64,000 nt of DNA, taken from the NCBI RefSeq assembly GCF_011039175.1, contig NZ_JAAKEN010000017.1, positions 1-64,000 of the forward strand. The letters run 5' to 3'. Below are positions 28,293 to 38,104 of the stretch, piece by piece; the stretch's first letter is position 1, and each line of letters begins with the position of its first letter. Under the pieces are notes generated by a model. The model did not search any database and was not told the origin of the DNA. It was given only the letters and a program-made list of their open reading frames with translations. The translations under genes were made by a program, and so were the position numbers. Origin of the DNA: Slackia sp. ZJ119. GTDB lineage: Bacteria; Actinomycetota; Coriobacteriia; Coriobacteriales; Eggerthellaceae.

Positions 28293-30212
28293 CTACAGCG
28301 CCGCCTCGCGCACGGTTTCGAGCAGCTTGTCGACCGGCCACGCGCCCAGGTCGCCCTCGTGGCGCTCGCGCACGCTGACGGTCCCTTCTTCGACCTCCTT
28401 GTCGCCGATGACCACCATGTAGGGCACCTTCTCGGCCTGGGCCTTCGCGATCTTCACGCGCATCGGCTCGTTCTGGTCGTACAGCTCCGCCCGGCCGCCG
28501 GCGTCCTTGATGAGTTTCACCAGGTCAGAGGCGGCGTCGATGTGACGGTCGGCAATGGGCAGCACGATGACCTGCACCGGGGCCAGCCACAGGGGCAGCG
28601 ATCCGGCGTAATGTTCCAAAAGGATGCCCAAGAAGCGCTCGATGGACCCGAAGATGGCGCGGTGCAGCATCCACGGGCGCTCTTCGGTGTTGTCTTCCGT
28701 GCGGTAGGTCAAGCCGAAGCGCTCAGGCATGTTGAAGTCGACCTGCACCGTCGAGCACTGCCACGTGCGGCCGATGGCGTCTTTCACCTTGATGTCGATC
28801 TTCGGGCCGTAGAACGCGCCGTCGCCTTCGTTGATCTCGTAGGTCAGATTATGGCGCTCGCACGCCTCCTTGAGCGAGTTGGTGGCGTGGTCCCACATCT
28901 CGTCGGTGCCGATGGACTTTTCAGGCCGCGTGGAGATTTCGGCCTCGTATTCGAAGCCGAACGTGGTCATGATGTGGTCGACCAAGTCCAAAATGGCGAC
29001 AACCTCGTCAACGACCTGGTCTTTCGTGCAGAAAACGTGCGCGTCGTCCTGCGTGAAGCCGCGGGCGCGCATAAGGCCGTGCACCGCGCCCGACATTTCG
29101 TGGCGATACACCGTGCCGAATTCGAAGTAGCGCAGCGGCAGGTCGCGATAGGAATGCAGCTCGTTTTTGTACAGCATGACGTGCCCGGGGCAGTTCATGG
29201 GCTTGACGCCGTATTCGGTCATGCGCGGGTTCTCGTCGTCGCCCTCGTTGATCTCGAAGAAGTACATGTTGTCGTGGTAGAAGCCGTAGTGGCCAGACGT
29301 CTTCCACACGTCGGCGTTGTAGACGTGCGGCGTGATGACCTCTTCATAGCCGCGGTCGTACAAATCGCGCCGCAGCCATTCCTGCATGGTGCGGATGATG
29401 CGGGCGCCCTTGGGAAGGTAGAGCGGCAGTCCCACGCCGGCCATGGGATCCATCATGTAGATGCCCAGCTCGCGGCCGAGCTTGCGGTGGTCGCGCTTTT
29501 CGGCTTCCTCCAGGTTGTGCAAGTGCTCGTCCAGCTCCTTTTGTTTGAAGAAGGCCGTGCCGTAGATGCGCGTGAGCATGTCGCGCTCGGCGTCGCCTTT
29601 CCAATAGGCGCCGGCCACCTTCGTCAGCTTGAACGCCGGGATGGCGCCGGTCGAAGGCACGTGCGGGCCGCGGCACAGATCCGTGAACGAGCCGCAGGCA
29701 TAGGTGGTGATGGTTTCACCCTCGGGCAGCTCGTTGACAAGCTCCACCTTGAAGGGCTGGTCAGCGAAGAGTTTGAGCGCTTCGTCCTTCGTCACGACGG
29801 TGCGCACGAACGGCTCGTCGGCCTTCGCGAGCTCGGCCATGCGTGCCTCGATGCGCTCGAAGTCGGCCGGAGAGACGCTCGCGCCTTCAGGCAGCTCGAT
29901 GTCGTAGTAGAAGCCGTTTTCCACGGCCGGGCCCACGCCGAACTTCACGTCGCCGTACAGGTCGGTGAGCGCGGCGGCCATGAGATGCGCCGTGGAGTGG
30001 CGCAGCAGGTCGAGCGCACCAGGGCTTTTCGCCGTCACGATGGCAACCGCATCGCCGTCGGCCACGGGCGCGGACAGGTCGACCGGCACGCCGTTGACGA
30101 TGCCGCCGAGCGCCGCCTTCGCAAGGCCCGCGCCGATGGCGGCCGCCACGTCGGCGACCGTCGCGTTTTCAGCGACCTCTTTCTTCGAGCCGTCAGGCAA
30201 AACTACGTTCAT
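28293..30212 (-). CDS. thrS: threonyl-tRNA synthetase
   Basis: This 639-residue class II synthetase has an N-terminal TGS domain (from MNVVLPDGSKKEV), then the editing domain with HSTAHLMAAAL and the CGSF motif (YACGSFTDLC), the catalytic core with motif 2 (RYFEFGTVYRHE) and a C-terminal anticodon-binding domain. The start is the ATG at 30212 with AAAGGA eight bases upstream rather than a longer in-frame one. It is followed by a strong terminator, so it ends its transcription unit. Confidence 0.96.
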   Translation of the reverse strand: MNVVLPDGSKKEVAENATVADVAAAIGAGLAKAALGGIVNGVPVDLSAPVADGDAVAIVTAKSPGALDLLRHSTAHLMAAALTDLYGDVKFGVGPAVENGFYYDIELPEGASVSPADFERIEARMAELAKADEPFVRTVVTKDEALKLFADQPFKVELVNELPEGETITTYACGSFTDLCRGPHVPSTGAIPAFKLTKVAGAYWKGDAERDMLTRIYGTAFFKQKELDEHLHNLEEAEKRDHRKLGRELGIYMMDPMAGVGLPLYLPKGARIIRTMQEWLRRDLYDRGYEEVITPHVYNADVWKTSGHYGFYHDNMYFFEINEGDDENPRMTEYGVKPMNCPGHVMLYKNELHSYRDLPLRYFEFGTVYRHEMSGAVHGLMRARGFTQDDAHVFCTKDQVVDEVVAILDLVDHIMTTFGFEYEAEISTRPEKSIGTDEMWDHATNSLKEACERHNLTYEINEGDGAFYGPKIDIKVKDAIGRTWQCSTVQVDFNMPERFGLTYRTEDNTEERPWMLHRAIFGSIERFLGILLEHYAGSLPLWLAPVQVIVLPIADRHIDAASDLVKLIKDAGGRAELYDQNEPMRVKIAKAQAEKVPYMVVIGDKEVEEGTVSVRERHEGDLGAWPVDKLLETVREAAL

Positions 30213-30336
30213 GGATACATCCTTTCTTGCGCCGGGTGCGCACAAAGCACCTGCACGACCAGGGAATCAGGCGCTTGCACGCCCGGTTGCTGAGAGACTG
30301 AAGCTATAGCGTTGAAAGAAGGGCCCGACGCAGGGC

Positions 30337-30849
30337 CTAGCGAGTTCGCTGCGCAGGCGCACCCTGCTGCGGGCGGGCCGGACGACCCTGGGCCGCCGTT
30401 CCGCGACGGCCGCGCGAGGCGACGGAAACCGGCGTGGCGCAATACGGGCACACCGTCCAGGCGGGCTCGAGCGCATGGTTGCACACCGGGCAGAGGTTTT
30501 TGAGGCGCTGGTGGCAGCTGGGGCACAGCACATAGTCGGATTCCACGGGATAGCCGCAGTTGGCGCATTCGCCGTATTGCATGAGCTGGCGCTGCTTGAG
30601 GGCGATCTCAAGCTCCTGCTCGTCGCGGTCGATCTGCAGCAGCGGCGGACGCAGCAGGCAGTACGCCACCACGCCGACGAACGGCACCAGCGCCACGATG
30701 GCCCACACGTACCAGTACGATCCGCGCAGGTAGGCGTCGCGAACGACCCACACGATGGACAGAATGTAGAGCACGACCAGTAAAACCACGACAACGGTCA
30801 AGGCCGCCTGCAACTCAGGCGTCCAAAGCTGATTTAGCAGTTCGCTCAT
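30337..30849 (-). CDS. membrane protein with C-terminal double zinc ribbon
   Basis: This 170-residue protein has two N-terminal transmembrane segments (about 14-36 and 45-66), then a short coiled region and two CxxC pairs forming zinc ribbons (CANCGYP with CPSCH, then CPVCNH with CPYC, about 94-138). The tail is Arg/Gln/Ala-rich and probably disordered. The membrane half resembles the N-terminal region of phospholipase-D-like proteins (PLDc_N), which has no catalytic function alone. AGAGG lies six bases upstream of the ATG. Its function is unknown. Confidence 0.75.
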   Translation of the reverse strand: MSELLNQLWTPELQAALTVVVVLLVVLYILSIVWVVRDAYLRGSYWYVWAIVALVPFVGVVAYCLLRPPLLQIDRDEQELEIALKQRQLMQYGECANCGYPVESDYVLCPSCHQRLKNLCPVCNHALEPAWTVCPYCATPVSVASRGRRGTAAQGRPARPQQGAPAQRTR

Positions 30850-30922
30850 AAGGACCTCTCACATCGGTTCGGCTTTTGCGCAAAGGCCGCCTGCCGGCGG
30901 ACCTCGACGCACCCGACTAGCC

Positions 30923-30928
30923 ATTATA
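30923..30928 (-). promoter_or_regulatory. consensus -10 upstream of the zinc-ribbon gene
   Basis: A perfect TATAAT on the minus strand lies about 75 bases before the start codon at 30849. The -35 region is weak (a TTGATT is 19 bases away). Confidence 0.45.
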
Positions 30929-31008
30929 ACAAACCGGCTTCAAGCGCAATCAACTGCACCCATATTCCGCAACTGGCGCAGGCCGGCGGCGAAAGGCGGA
31001 AAACCAGA

Positions 31009-31037
31009 CGGGGCAGCGTCCCGAAGGCGCTGCCCCG
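31009..31037 (-). terminator. probable terminator of the rplU-rsfS operon
   Basis: CGGGGCAGCG (31009-31018) and CGCTGCCCCG (31028-31037) form a 10-bp perfect stem with a nine-base loop containing TTCGG on the minus strand. The minus-strand transcript continues with TCTGGTTTTCC, a modest U-tract. It lies about 200 bases after the rsfS stop. Confidence 0.55.
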
Positions 31038-31105
31038 CTTTCTCGATGCAGCGAAGCGGCCCGAGAGGCGCTTGCGACTGCGTTCGTGCTTCTGATTGCA
31101 CATCG

Positions 31106-31187
31106 TTCGTACGTATACTGTGCAAGCTTACACACTATTCGTACGAAAAACGTGTAAAGATTCACGCTTTTCGTACGAAAAACGTGT
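31106..31187. repeat. three palindrome-containing repeats with exact 32-bp spacing
   Basis: TTCGTACG starts at 31106, 31138 and 31170. The second and third copies share the 18 bases TTCGTACGAAAAACGTGT. The core TTCGTACGAA is a perfect palindrome, as expected for a dimeric DNA-binding protein, and 32 bp equals three helical turns. The repeats sit downstream of rsfS and upstream of the zinc-ribbon gene. Confidence 0.75.
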
Positions 31188-31243
31188 TTTCCGAGGCGGC
31201 GGACAACGGCGGCGGATGTCGAACAGCCGGCACGCCCGCCCGG

Positions 31244-31681
31244 CTAGCCGCGAGCGGCCTTGAGCAGCTTGGCGATGCGGTCGGAGTATTCCAGGTTCTC
31301 AAACCCCTCTTCAGCGGCAAGGTCGATGAGCGGGGCGTCGTTCCAAAGCGCCTCCAGGCGGTAGTACTCGCGCGTTTCGGGCTGGAAAACGTGCACGACG
31401 ATGCTGCCGTAGTCGAGCAGCGACCAGCTGCCGTCCTGCGTGCCTTCGCGGTGCAGCGGCTTGATGCCGCACGTCACGCGCAGCTGCTCTTCCACCTCGT
31501 CGACGATGGCCTCCACCTGGCGGTTGTTCGCGGCGGTGGCGATGACGAAGTAGTCCGTCACGCCGATGAGCTCGCGCACCTCCTGCACCATGATGTCGGA
31601 GGCCTTCTTCTCGTCGGCGGCGCGGGCGGCGGTGATGGCGCAGGTGCGCGAATCGGCGACGGTCGTTGCGGTCTTGGTCAT
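31244..31681 (-). CDS. rsfS: ribosomal silencing factor RsfS
   Basis: This 145-residue protein of the RsfS/Iojap family binds L14 and blocks joining of ribosomal subunits when nutrients are short. It contains the conserved DIMVQEVRELIGVTDYFVIAT and SWSLLDYGSIVVHVF blocks. AAAGGA lies eight bases before the ATG. It is the last gene of the rplU-rpmA-obg-proBA-nadD-yqeK-rsfS series, an arrangement widespread in Gram-positives. Confidence 0.93.
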   Translation of the reverse strand: MTKTATTVADSRTCAITAARAADEKKASDIMVQEVRELIGVTDYFVIATAANNRQVEAIVDEVEEQLRVTCGIKPLHREGTQDGSWSLLDYGSIVVHVFQPETREYYRLEALWNDAPLIDLAAEEGFENLEYSDRIAKLLKAARG

Positions 31682-31768
31682 GAAAAAATCCTTTCAGTCG
31701 AGAGGTTCGATGCAACTTACATTTGCAGGTTGGCGGAAAGCGGCGCGGACAGGCGACGCGAGGCGGCG

Positions 31769-32440
31769 TCAGCGCCGCTTCGCGACTTGCGAGGGCTCCC
31801 CTTCGCGTTCGCGCTTGCGCTCCACGTAATGGTTCCACACGTCCACGGTGTCAGGGTGCAGGCACTTGCCCGCAGCCACGAGGTTTTCCAGCGAATGCTG
31901 GAACGCGAGCAGAAACAGGTCTTCCAGCCCCACGCGCCCCACGGCCCGGCGCAGCTCGTCGACGCCGTCGTAGCTGCGGTTGGGCTCTATCACGTCGGCG
32001 ACGTAGACGATCAGGTCCAAGTCGCTCATGTCGACCGAAGCGGCCGTGTGCTTCTCGATGGCCGACAACGCCTCGGGCGGAATCTGTGGAAACTCGCGTG
32101 CCAGCGCACGGGCGGCCGTCGGGCCGTGCAGCAGCTGCGGCATGGCCTGAAGCACCAGGTCGGGCACGTCTGCGCCCACATCGTGCGCACGGTCGCGGAC
32201 GGCCTGGTCGTCCAAGCCCTTGTCCCAGTCGTGCAGAAGCCCCGCCAGCCGCGCCGTTGCGACGTCGGCGCCATAGGTTTTCGCCATGGCCTCGGCCGTC
32301 TGCGACACCCCGAGCGAATGGCGGAAGCGCTTGGGCTTCAGGCGCCGCTCAAGATCGGCCTTGCGGGCCTCGAAAAACGCGTCGGAAAGAGCGTCGCCGG
32401 TTGCAGACGCGCCTTCTTCGGGTCGAAGCGAATGCGTCAA
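31769..32440 (-). CDS. yqeK: YqeK-family HD-domain Ap4A hydrolase
   Basis: This 223-residue HD-domain protein has HSLGVSQTAEAMA and LAGLLHDWDKGL supplying the metal-binding His and His-Asp, and HGPTAARALAREF further on. YqeK proteins hydrolyse diadenosine tetraphosphate symmetrically. The start is a TTG at 32440 that overlaps the nadD stop by four bases, with AAAGG eight bases upstream, so translation is coupled. The gene order nadD-yqeK-rsfS is conserved in Gram-positive bacteria. Confidence 0.88.
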   Translation of the reverse strand: MTHSLRPEEGASATGDALSDAFFEARKADLERRLKPKRFRHSLGVSQTAEAMAKTYGADVATARLAGLLHDWDKGLDDQAVRDRAHDVGADVPDLVLQAMPQLLHGPTAARALAREFPQIPPEALSAIEKHTAASVDMSDLDLIVYVADVIEPNRSYDGVDELRRAVGRVGLEDLFLLAFQHSLENLVAAGKCLHPDTVDVWNHYVERKREREGEPSQVAKRR

Positions 32441-33156
32441 GAGTCCCCCTTTCGGTACAGTTTATGCTCAAGGACGTAGTCGCGCACCGCCTCGGGCACC
32501 AGATAGCGGATGGACTGGCCGCACGACGCGCGTCGGCGCACCTCGGTCGACGAGATGTCGAGGGCCGCAGGCGCGACCGGGCGGATCCGAAAGCCCGCCT
32601 GGGCGAGCCTGTCGGCGTCGGCAGCGGCCAGGGAGCTTCCCGGACGGCTCATCACGATGAACTCGGCCAGGTCGACCAGCGCGTCGGCCTCCTTCCATTC
32701 CGGCAGCGCAAGCGCCGCGTCGGCGCCGACGATGAACGCCAGCTCAACGTTTTCGGGGTAATGCGCACGCAGCTGGCGCAGCGTGTCGACCGTGAACGTG
32801 ATGCCGGGCCGGGCGGCCTCCAACGCGCTCACGTCGAACGCCGGGTTTTCCGCCACGGCGAGCCGGCACATGGCCAAGCGGTGCGCCGCGTTCGTGACGG
32901 CCAGGTCGCGCTTGAACGAAGGCGTGCCGGCCACCAAAAACAGCACGGCGTCGAGCGCACAGGCGTCGCGCACCTGCTCGGCGCAGCACAGATGCCCCAA
33001 ATGAACGGGGTCGAACGTGCCCCCCATCAGCCCTAGGCGCACCGGCGCACCGTCGAAGCCGAGGCGGTCGAAGCGCTCGGATGCGACCGGGCCGGAAAAG
33101 CCGGGCGCGGCAGGCGCGACGGGCGCACGGGATGCAGCGTCGTCGATCACGCCCAC
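32437..33156 (-). CDS. nadD: nicotinate-mononucleotide adenylyltransferase
   Basis: This 239-residue enzyme makes deamido-NAD from nicotinate mononucleotide and ATP. The nucleotidyltransferase motif GGTFDPVHLGH begins at residue 45, and the C-terminal ISSTEVRRR motif is present. The GTG start at 33156, two bases after proA and preceded by AAGGG, gives an N-terminal extension of about 38 residues. A shorter version from GTG 33042 would match the usual family start but has no ribosome-binding site. Confidence 0.9.
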   Translation of the reverse strand: MGVIDDAASRAPVAPAAPGFSGPVASERFDRLGFDGAPVRLGLMGGTFDPVHLGHLCCAEQVRDACALDAVLFLVAGTPSFKRDLAVTNAAHRLAMCRLAVAENPAFDVSALEAARPGITFTVDTLRQLRAHYPENVELAFIVGADAALALPEWKEADALVDLAEFIVMSRPGSSLAAADADRLAQAGFRIRPVAPAALDISSTEVRRRASCGQSIRYLVPEAVRDYVLEHKLYRKGDS

Positions 33157-33158
33157 GG

Positions 33159-34460
33159 TCAGGCCCTTGTCTGGCCGCAGCCGCGCAACACATATTTATA
33201 GGACGTCAGCGCCTCGAGCGCGAACGGCCCGCGGGCGTGCAGCTTCTGGGTGGAAATGCCGATCTCCGCGCCCAAGCCGAACTGGCCGCCGTCGGTGAAG
33301 GCGGTCGAGGCGTTCGCGTACACCGCCGCCGCGTCGACCTGCGCCAGGAAGTCTTCGATGGCGCGGGCGCCGGCCGCGTCGTTCGGATCGGCCACGATGG
33401 CTTCGGAGTGCTTCGTGCCGTAGCGGTTCACGTGCGCGATGGCCTCGGCCGGGCCGCCGACGCACTTCACGGCGATCTCCGGCGCCAGGTATTCGGTCGC
33501 CCAGTCGTCCTCGGAGGCTTGTGCCAGCAGCGATTCGTCGACCCCGGCCGCACGGGCCAGGTCAAGCGCCTGCGCATCGCCATGGACGACCACGCCTCTT
33601 TCCGCCAAGGCCGCCAGCATGCCGGGCAGCACGCGCGAGGCCGCCGCAGCGTCCACGAGCAGCGATTCGGCCGCGTTGCACACGCCGTAGCGGCGGCACT
33701 TCGCGTTCATCACGATGTCGTGCGCCATGGCGGCGTCTGCGCTTTCGTGCACGTACACGTGGCAGTTGCCGGTGCCCGTTTCGATGACCGGAACCTTCGC
33801 GCATTCGACGCAGTGCTGGATAAGCCCTGCTCCCCCGCGCGGAATGAGCACGTCGACGATGCCGCGCAGCCCCATGAGCGCGTCGGTTGCGCTGCGGTCG
33901 GTCGTCGTGATGGCGCAAACGGCGTGCTTGGGCATGCCCGCCGAAAAGGCCGCCTGGGCCAAAACGTCGGACACGACCTCGTTTGACCGGGCCGCCAGGC
34001 TGCCCCCGCGCAGCACCACCGCGTTGCCGGACTTGATGCAGATGCCGGCGGCGTCGGCCGTCACGTTCGGACGCGCCTCGTACACCATGGCGACCACGCC
34101 GAGCGGCACGCTGACGCGCTCAAGCTCGATGCCGTTGTACAGCGTCGACTCCATCGTCACGCGCCCGAGCGGATCGGGCAGCGCCATCAGGTCTTCCAGC
34201 GCCGCCGCCATGGCCTCGATGCGGCCCTCGTCAAGCGCCAACCGGTCGATGAGCGACTCTTTCGTGCCCTTCTCGCGGGCCGCCGCCACGTCTTCGGCGT
34301 TCGCCGCCACGATCTTGGGCGTGTTCGCCCGCAGCGCGTCCGCCATGGCCTGCAAGGCCCCGTTGCGGGCCTGCTCGGTCGTCTGGCCGAGCGCCACGCT
34401 TGCCTCCTTCGCCAAAAGCGCCAGGTCGCGCACGTTTTCTGCAATGGTTTTCTCGCCCAT
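33159..34460 (-). CDS. proA: gamma-glutamyl phosphate reductase
   Basis: This 433-residue NADPH-dependent reductase of the aldehyde dehydrogenase superfamily catalyses the second step of proline synthesis. It contains VYEARPNVTADAAGICIKSG and the catalytic-Cys neighbourhood VMNAKCRRYGVCNAAES. The ATG follows AAAGGA. It lies 21 bases after proB, which makes its substrate. Confidence 0.95.
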   Translation of the reverse strand: MGEKTIAENVRDLALLAKEASVALGQTTEQARNGALQAMADALRANTPKIVAANAEDVAAAREKGTKESLIDRLALDEGRIEAMAAALEDLMALPDPLGRVTMESTLYNGIELERVSVPLGVVAMVYEARPNVTADAAGICIKSGNAVVLRGGSLAARSNEVVSDVLAQAAFSAGMPKHAVCAITTTDRSATDALMGLRGIVDVLIPRGGAGLIQHCVECAKVPVIETGTGNCHVYVHESADAAMAHDIVMNAKCRRYGVCNAAESLLVDAAAASRVLPGMLAALAERGVVVHGDAQALDLARAAGVDESLLAQASEDDWATEYLAPEIAVKCVGGPAEAIAHVNRYGTKHSEAIVADPNDAAGARAIEDFLAQVDAAAVYANASTAFTDGGQFGLGAEIGISTQKLHARGPFALEALTSYKYVLRGCGQTRA

Positions 34461-34481
34461 GGGCGTCCTTTCGTCCGACTT

Positions 34482-35618
34482 CTACTCGAATACGACCAGC
34501 TCGTCGCGATGCACGAGCGAACGGTCGGCCAAATGAGACAACAGGTGGTTGGCGCGAAGATAGTCGCGCGTGCGGCCGAGCCCCAGCTCGATCTCGTCGC
34601 TGCCCGCACGCACGCGGCCGCGGGCGAACACGTGCCCCGTCGCGTCTTTGATGTCGACGATGTCGCCTTCCTCGAAGCGCCCCTCGACCTCGCTCACGCC
34701 CACGGTCAAAAGCGAGCTGCCGCGCTCCACGAGCGCCCGGCGGGCGCCCGCGTCCACCACAAGCGAGCCGCGCGTCGCGTCTCCCAGCGCCAGCCACAGC
34801 TTCTTCGGCGACACGTCGTGCGGAGAGCGCCGCGGGCTGAACAGCGTTCCCACGTCGCGCCCGCGCACCGCGTCCACAATGACGTTCGGCCGCCGCCCCT
34901 GGCAGATGGCCATGGGTATGCCGGCCACCATGAGCACCTGGGCCGCCTTGATCTTCGTGACCATGCCGCCCGACCCGACCGCCGATCCCACGCCGCCGGC
35001 CATGGCGATGACCTCCGGCCCGATGACCTCCACCTTCGACAGCAGCTTGGCGTCGGCGTGCGTGGCGGGGTTGGCGTCGTAGAGGCCGTCGATGTCCGAC
35101 AGGATGACCACCAGCCCCGCGCCCACGAGCACCGCCGCAAGCGCCGCCAGCGTGTCGTTGTCGCCAAAGCGGATCTGTTCGACCGACACCGTGTCGTTTT
35201 CGTTCACGATGGGCACGACGCCCAAGTCGACCAAGCGGTGCAGCGTGTCCCGCGCGTGCAGATACGCCGTGCGATCGGCCGTGTCGCGCCTGGTCAGAAG
35301 TACGGTCGACGTCAACATGCCGCGGCGAGCGAACGCTTCGGCGTATGCGGTGGAAAGGGCGCTTTGGCCGACCGAGGCCGCCGCCTGAAGGCTGGGCATG
35401 TCGGTGGGGCGCTTGTGGATGCCAAGCGCTTCCAAGCCGCACGCGATGGCGGCCGACGTGACGATGATGGGGCTGAACCCCAGCGCGCGCACATTGGCCA
35501 TCTGGTCGGCCAGCGCGTCGAGAAAGGCGTAGTCGATAGAGCTTTCCGACGTGGTGAGCGTCGACGAGCCGATCTTCACCACGACGATGTCGGAAGCATG
35601 CGTTGCGTGCGTTTCCAC
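34482..35618 (-). CDS. proB: glutamate 5-kinase with PUA domain
   Basis: This 378-residue enzyme phosphorylates glutamate in the first, feedback-controlled step of proline synthesis. The amino-acid kinase domain (about 1-260) shows VVKIGSSTLT and NENDTVSVEQIRFGDND. A C-terminal PUA domain (about 280-360) is present, as in the long form of ProB. It starts with GTG behind an AAGGA and lies 12 bases after obg. Confidence 0.95.
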   Translation of the reverse strand: METHATHASDIVVVKIGSSTLTTSESSIDYAFLDALADQMANVRALGFSPIIVTSAAIACGLEALGIHKRPTDMPSLQAAASVGQSALSTAYAEAFARRGMLTSTVLLTRRDTADRTAYLHARDTLHRLVDLGVVPIVNENDTVSVEQIRFGDNDTLAALAAVLVGAGLVVILSDIDGLYDANPATHADAKLLSKVEVIGPEVIAMAGGVGSAVGSGGMVTKIKAAQVLMVAGIPMAICQGRRPNVIVDAVRGRDVGTLFSPRRSPHDVSPKKLWLALGDATRGSLVVDAGARRALVERGSSLLTVGVSEVEGRFEEGDIVDIKDATGHVFARGRVRAGSDEIELGLGRTRDYLRANHLLSHLADRSLVHRDELVVFE

Positions 35619-35630
35619 GGCTTTCCTTCC

Positions 35631-37531
<1,901 letters not shown>

Positions 37532-37549
37532 GATTCGGCCCCTCTCCTG

Positions 37550-37921
37550 TTACTCGGCGTCCTGGGACGCTTCGGCTTCCTTCTTCGCCTTCGGCTGGGC
37601 CTTCGGGGCCACATCGGTGCCGACGGACTCGATGCGCAGACGCGTCAGGTGCTGGCGATGGCCGCGCTTGCGCTGGTAGTTCTTGCGCTTCTGGAACTTG
37701 AAGATGATAACCTTGTCGGCGCGGAACTGCTCGATGACGGTGGCCTTCACCGGCGTCTTGGCAGCCTCGGCCGGATCGGCGACGACCTTGTCGCCGTCGA
37801 CGACGCAGATGGCTTCGAGATCGACCTCGCCGCCGACCTCGACGTCAAGCTTCTCGACGTTGATCTTGTCGCCGGGGGCAACCTTGTACTGCTTGCCACC
37901 GGTTTTCACGATTGCATACAT
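37550..37921 (-). CDS. rplU: 50S ribosomal protein L21
   Basis: This 123-residue protein begins MYAIVKTGGKQYKVAPGD and has the conserved KRKNYQRKRGHRQHLTRLRI block near residue 80. The final roughly 20 residues are Ala/Lys/Glu-rich and extend beyond a typical L21. The ATG at 37921 has GGAG seven bases upstream; in-frame starts further upstream lie inside the leader. It is the first gene of the long ribosome-assembly and biosynthesis operon. Confidence 0.97.
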   Translation of the reverse strand: MYAIVKTGGKQYKVAPGDKINVEKLDVEVGGEVDLEAICVVDGDKVVADPAEAAKTPVKATVIEQFRADKVIIFKFQKRKNYQRKRGHRQHLTRLRIESVGTDVAPKAQPKAKKEAEASQDAE

Positions 37922-38066
37922 GCGCTTCTCCTTGAAAAGTGACTTGAGCGATAACTTGCAAACGGCGCCGTAGCGACCGGCTGCACGGTGCAGCCTTTCC
38001 GCACGGCGACGCGTATCATCGCACTCTTCCATGCGCCCCTTTGGGCACAATGTTCGCATAATACCA
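37922..38066 (-). promoter_or_regulatory. rplU: rplU promoter and long 5' leader
   Basis: An extended -10, TGGTATTAT (hexamer 38058-38063, minus strand), predicts a start near 38051, leaving a leader of about 130 bases. The leader contains self-complementary segments. In other bacteria L21 leaders bind L21 for feedback control; that role here is inference. Confidence 0.45.
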
Positions 38067-38104
38067 CACGAACCCGCCCTGGGCCCAAAACTCCTTATGG
38101 AGGT

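Larger units (their letters stand above)
30850..31243. other. 394-bp intergenic region with promoter, terminator and iterons
   Basis: From left to right the region contains the zinc-ribbon gene's -10 (30923-30928), a terminator-like hairpin (31009-31037) for the rplU-to-rsfS operon, and three 32-bp-spaced repeats (31106-31187). No coding frame is supported. Confidence 0.6.

Noticed and set aside
31106-31187. Possible CRISPR repeats
   Set aside because: Three short repeats overlap their intervening sequence in identity, there is no consistent spacer, and no cas gene is present.
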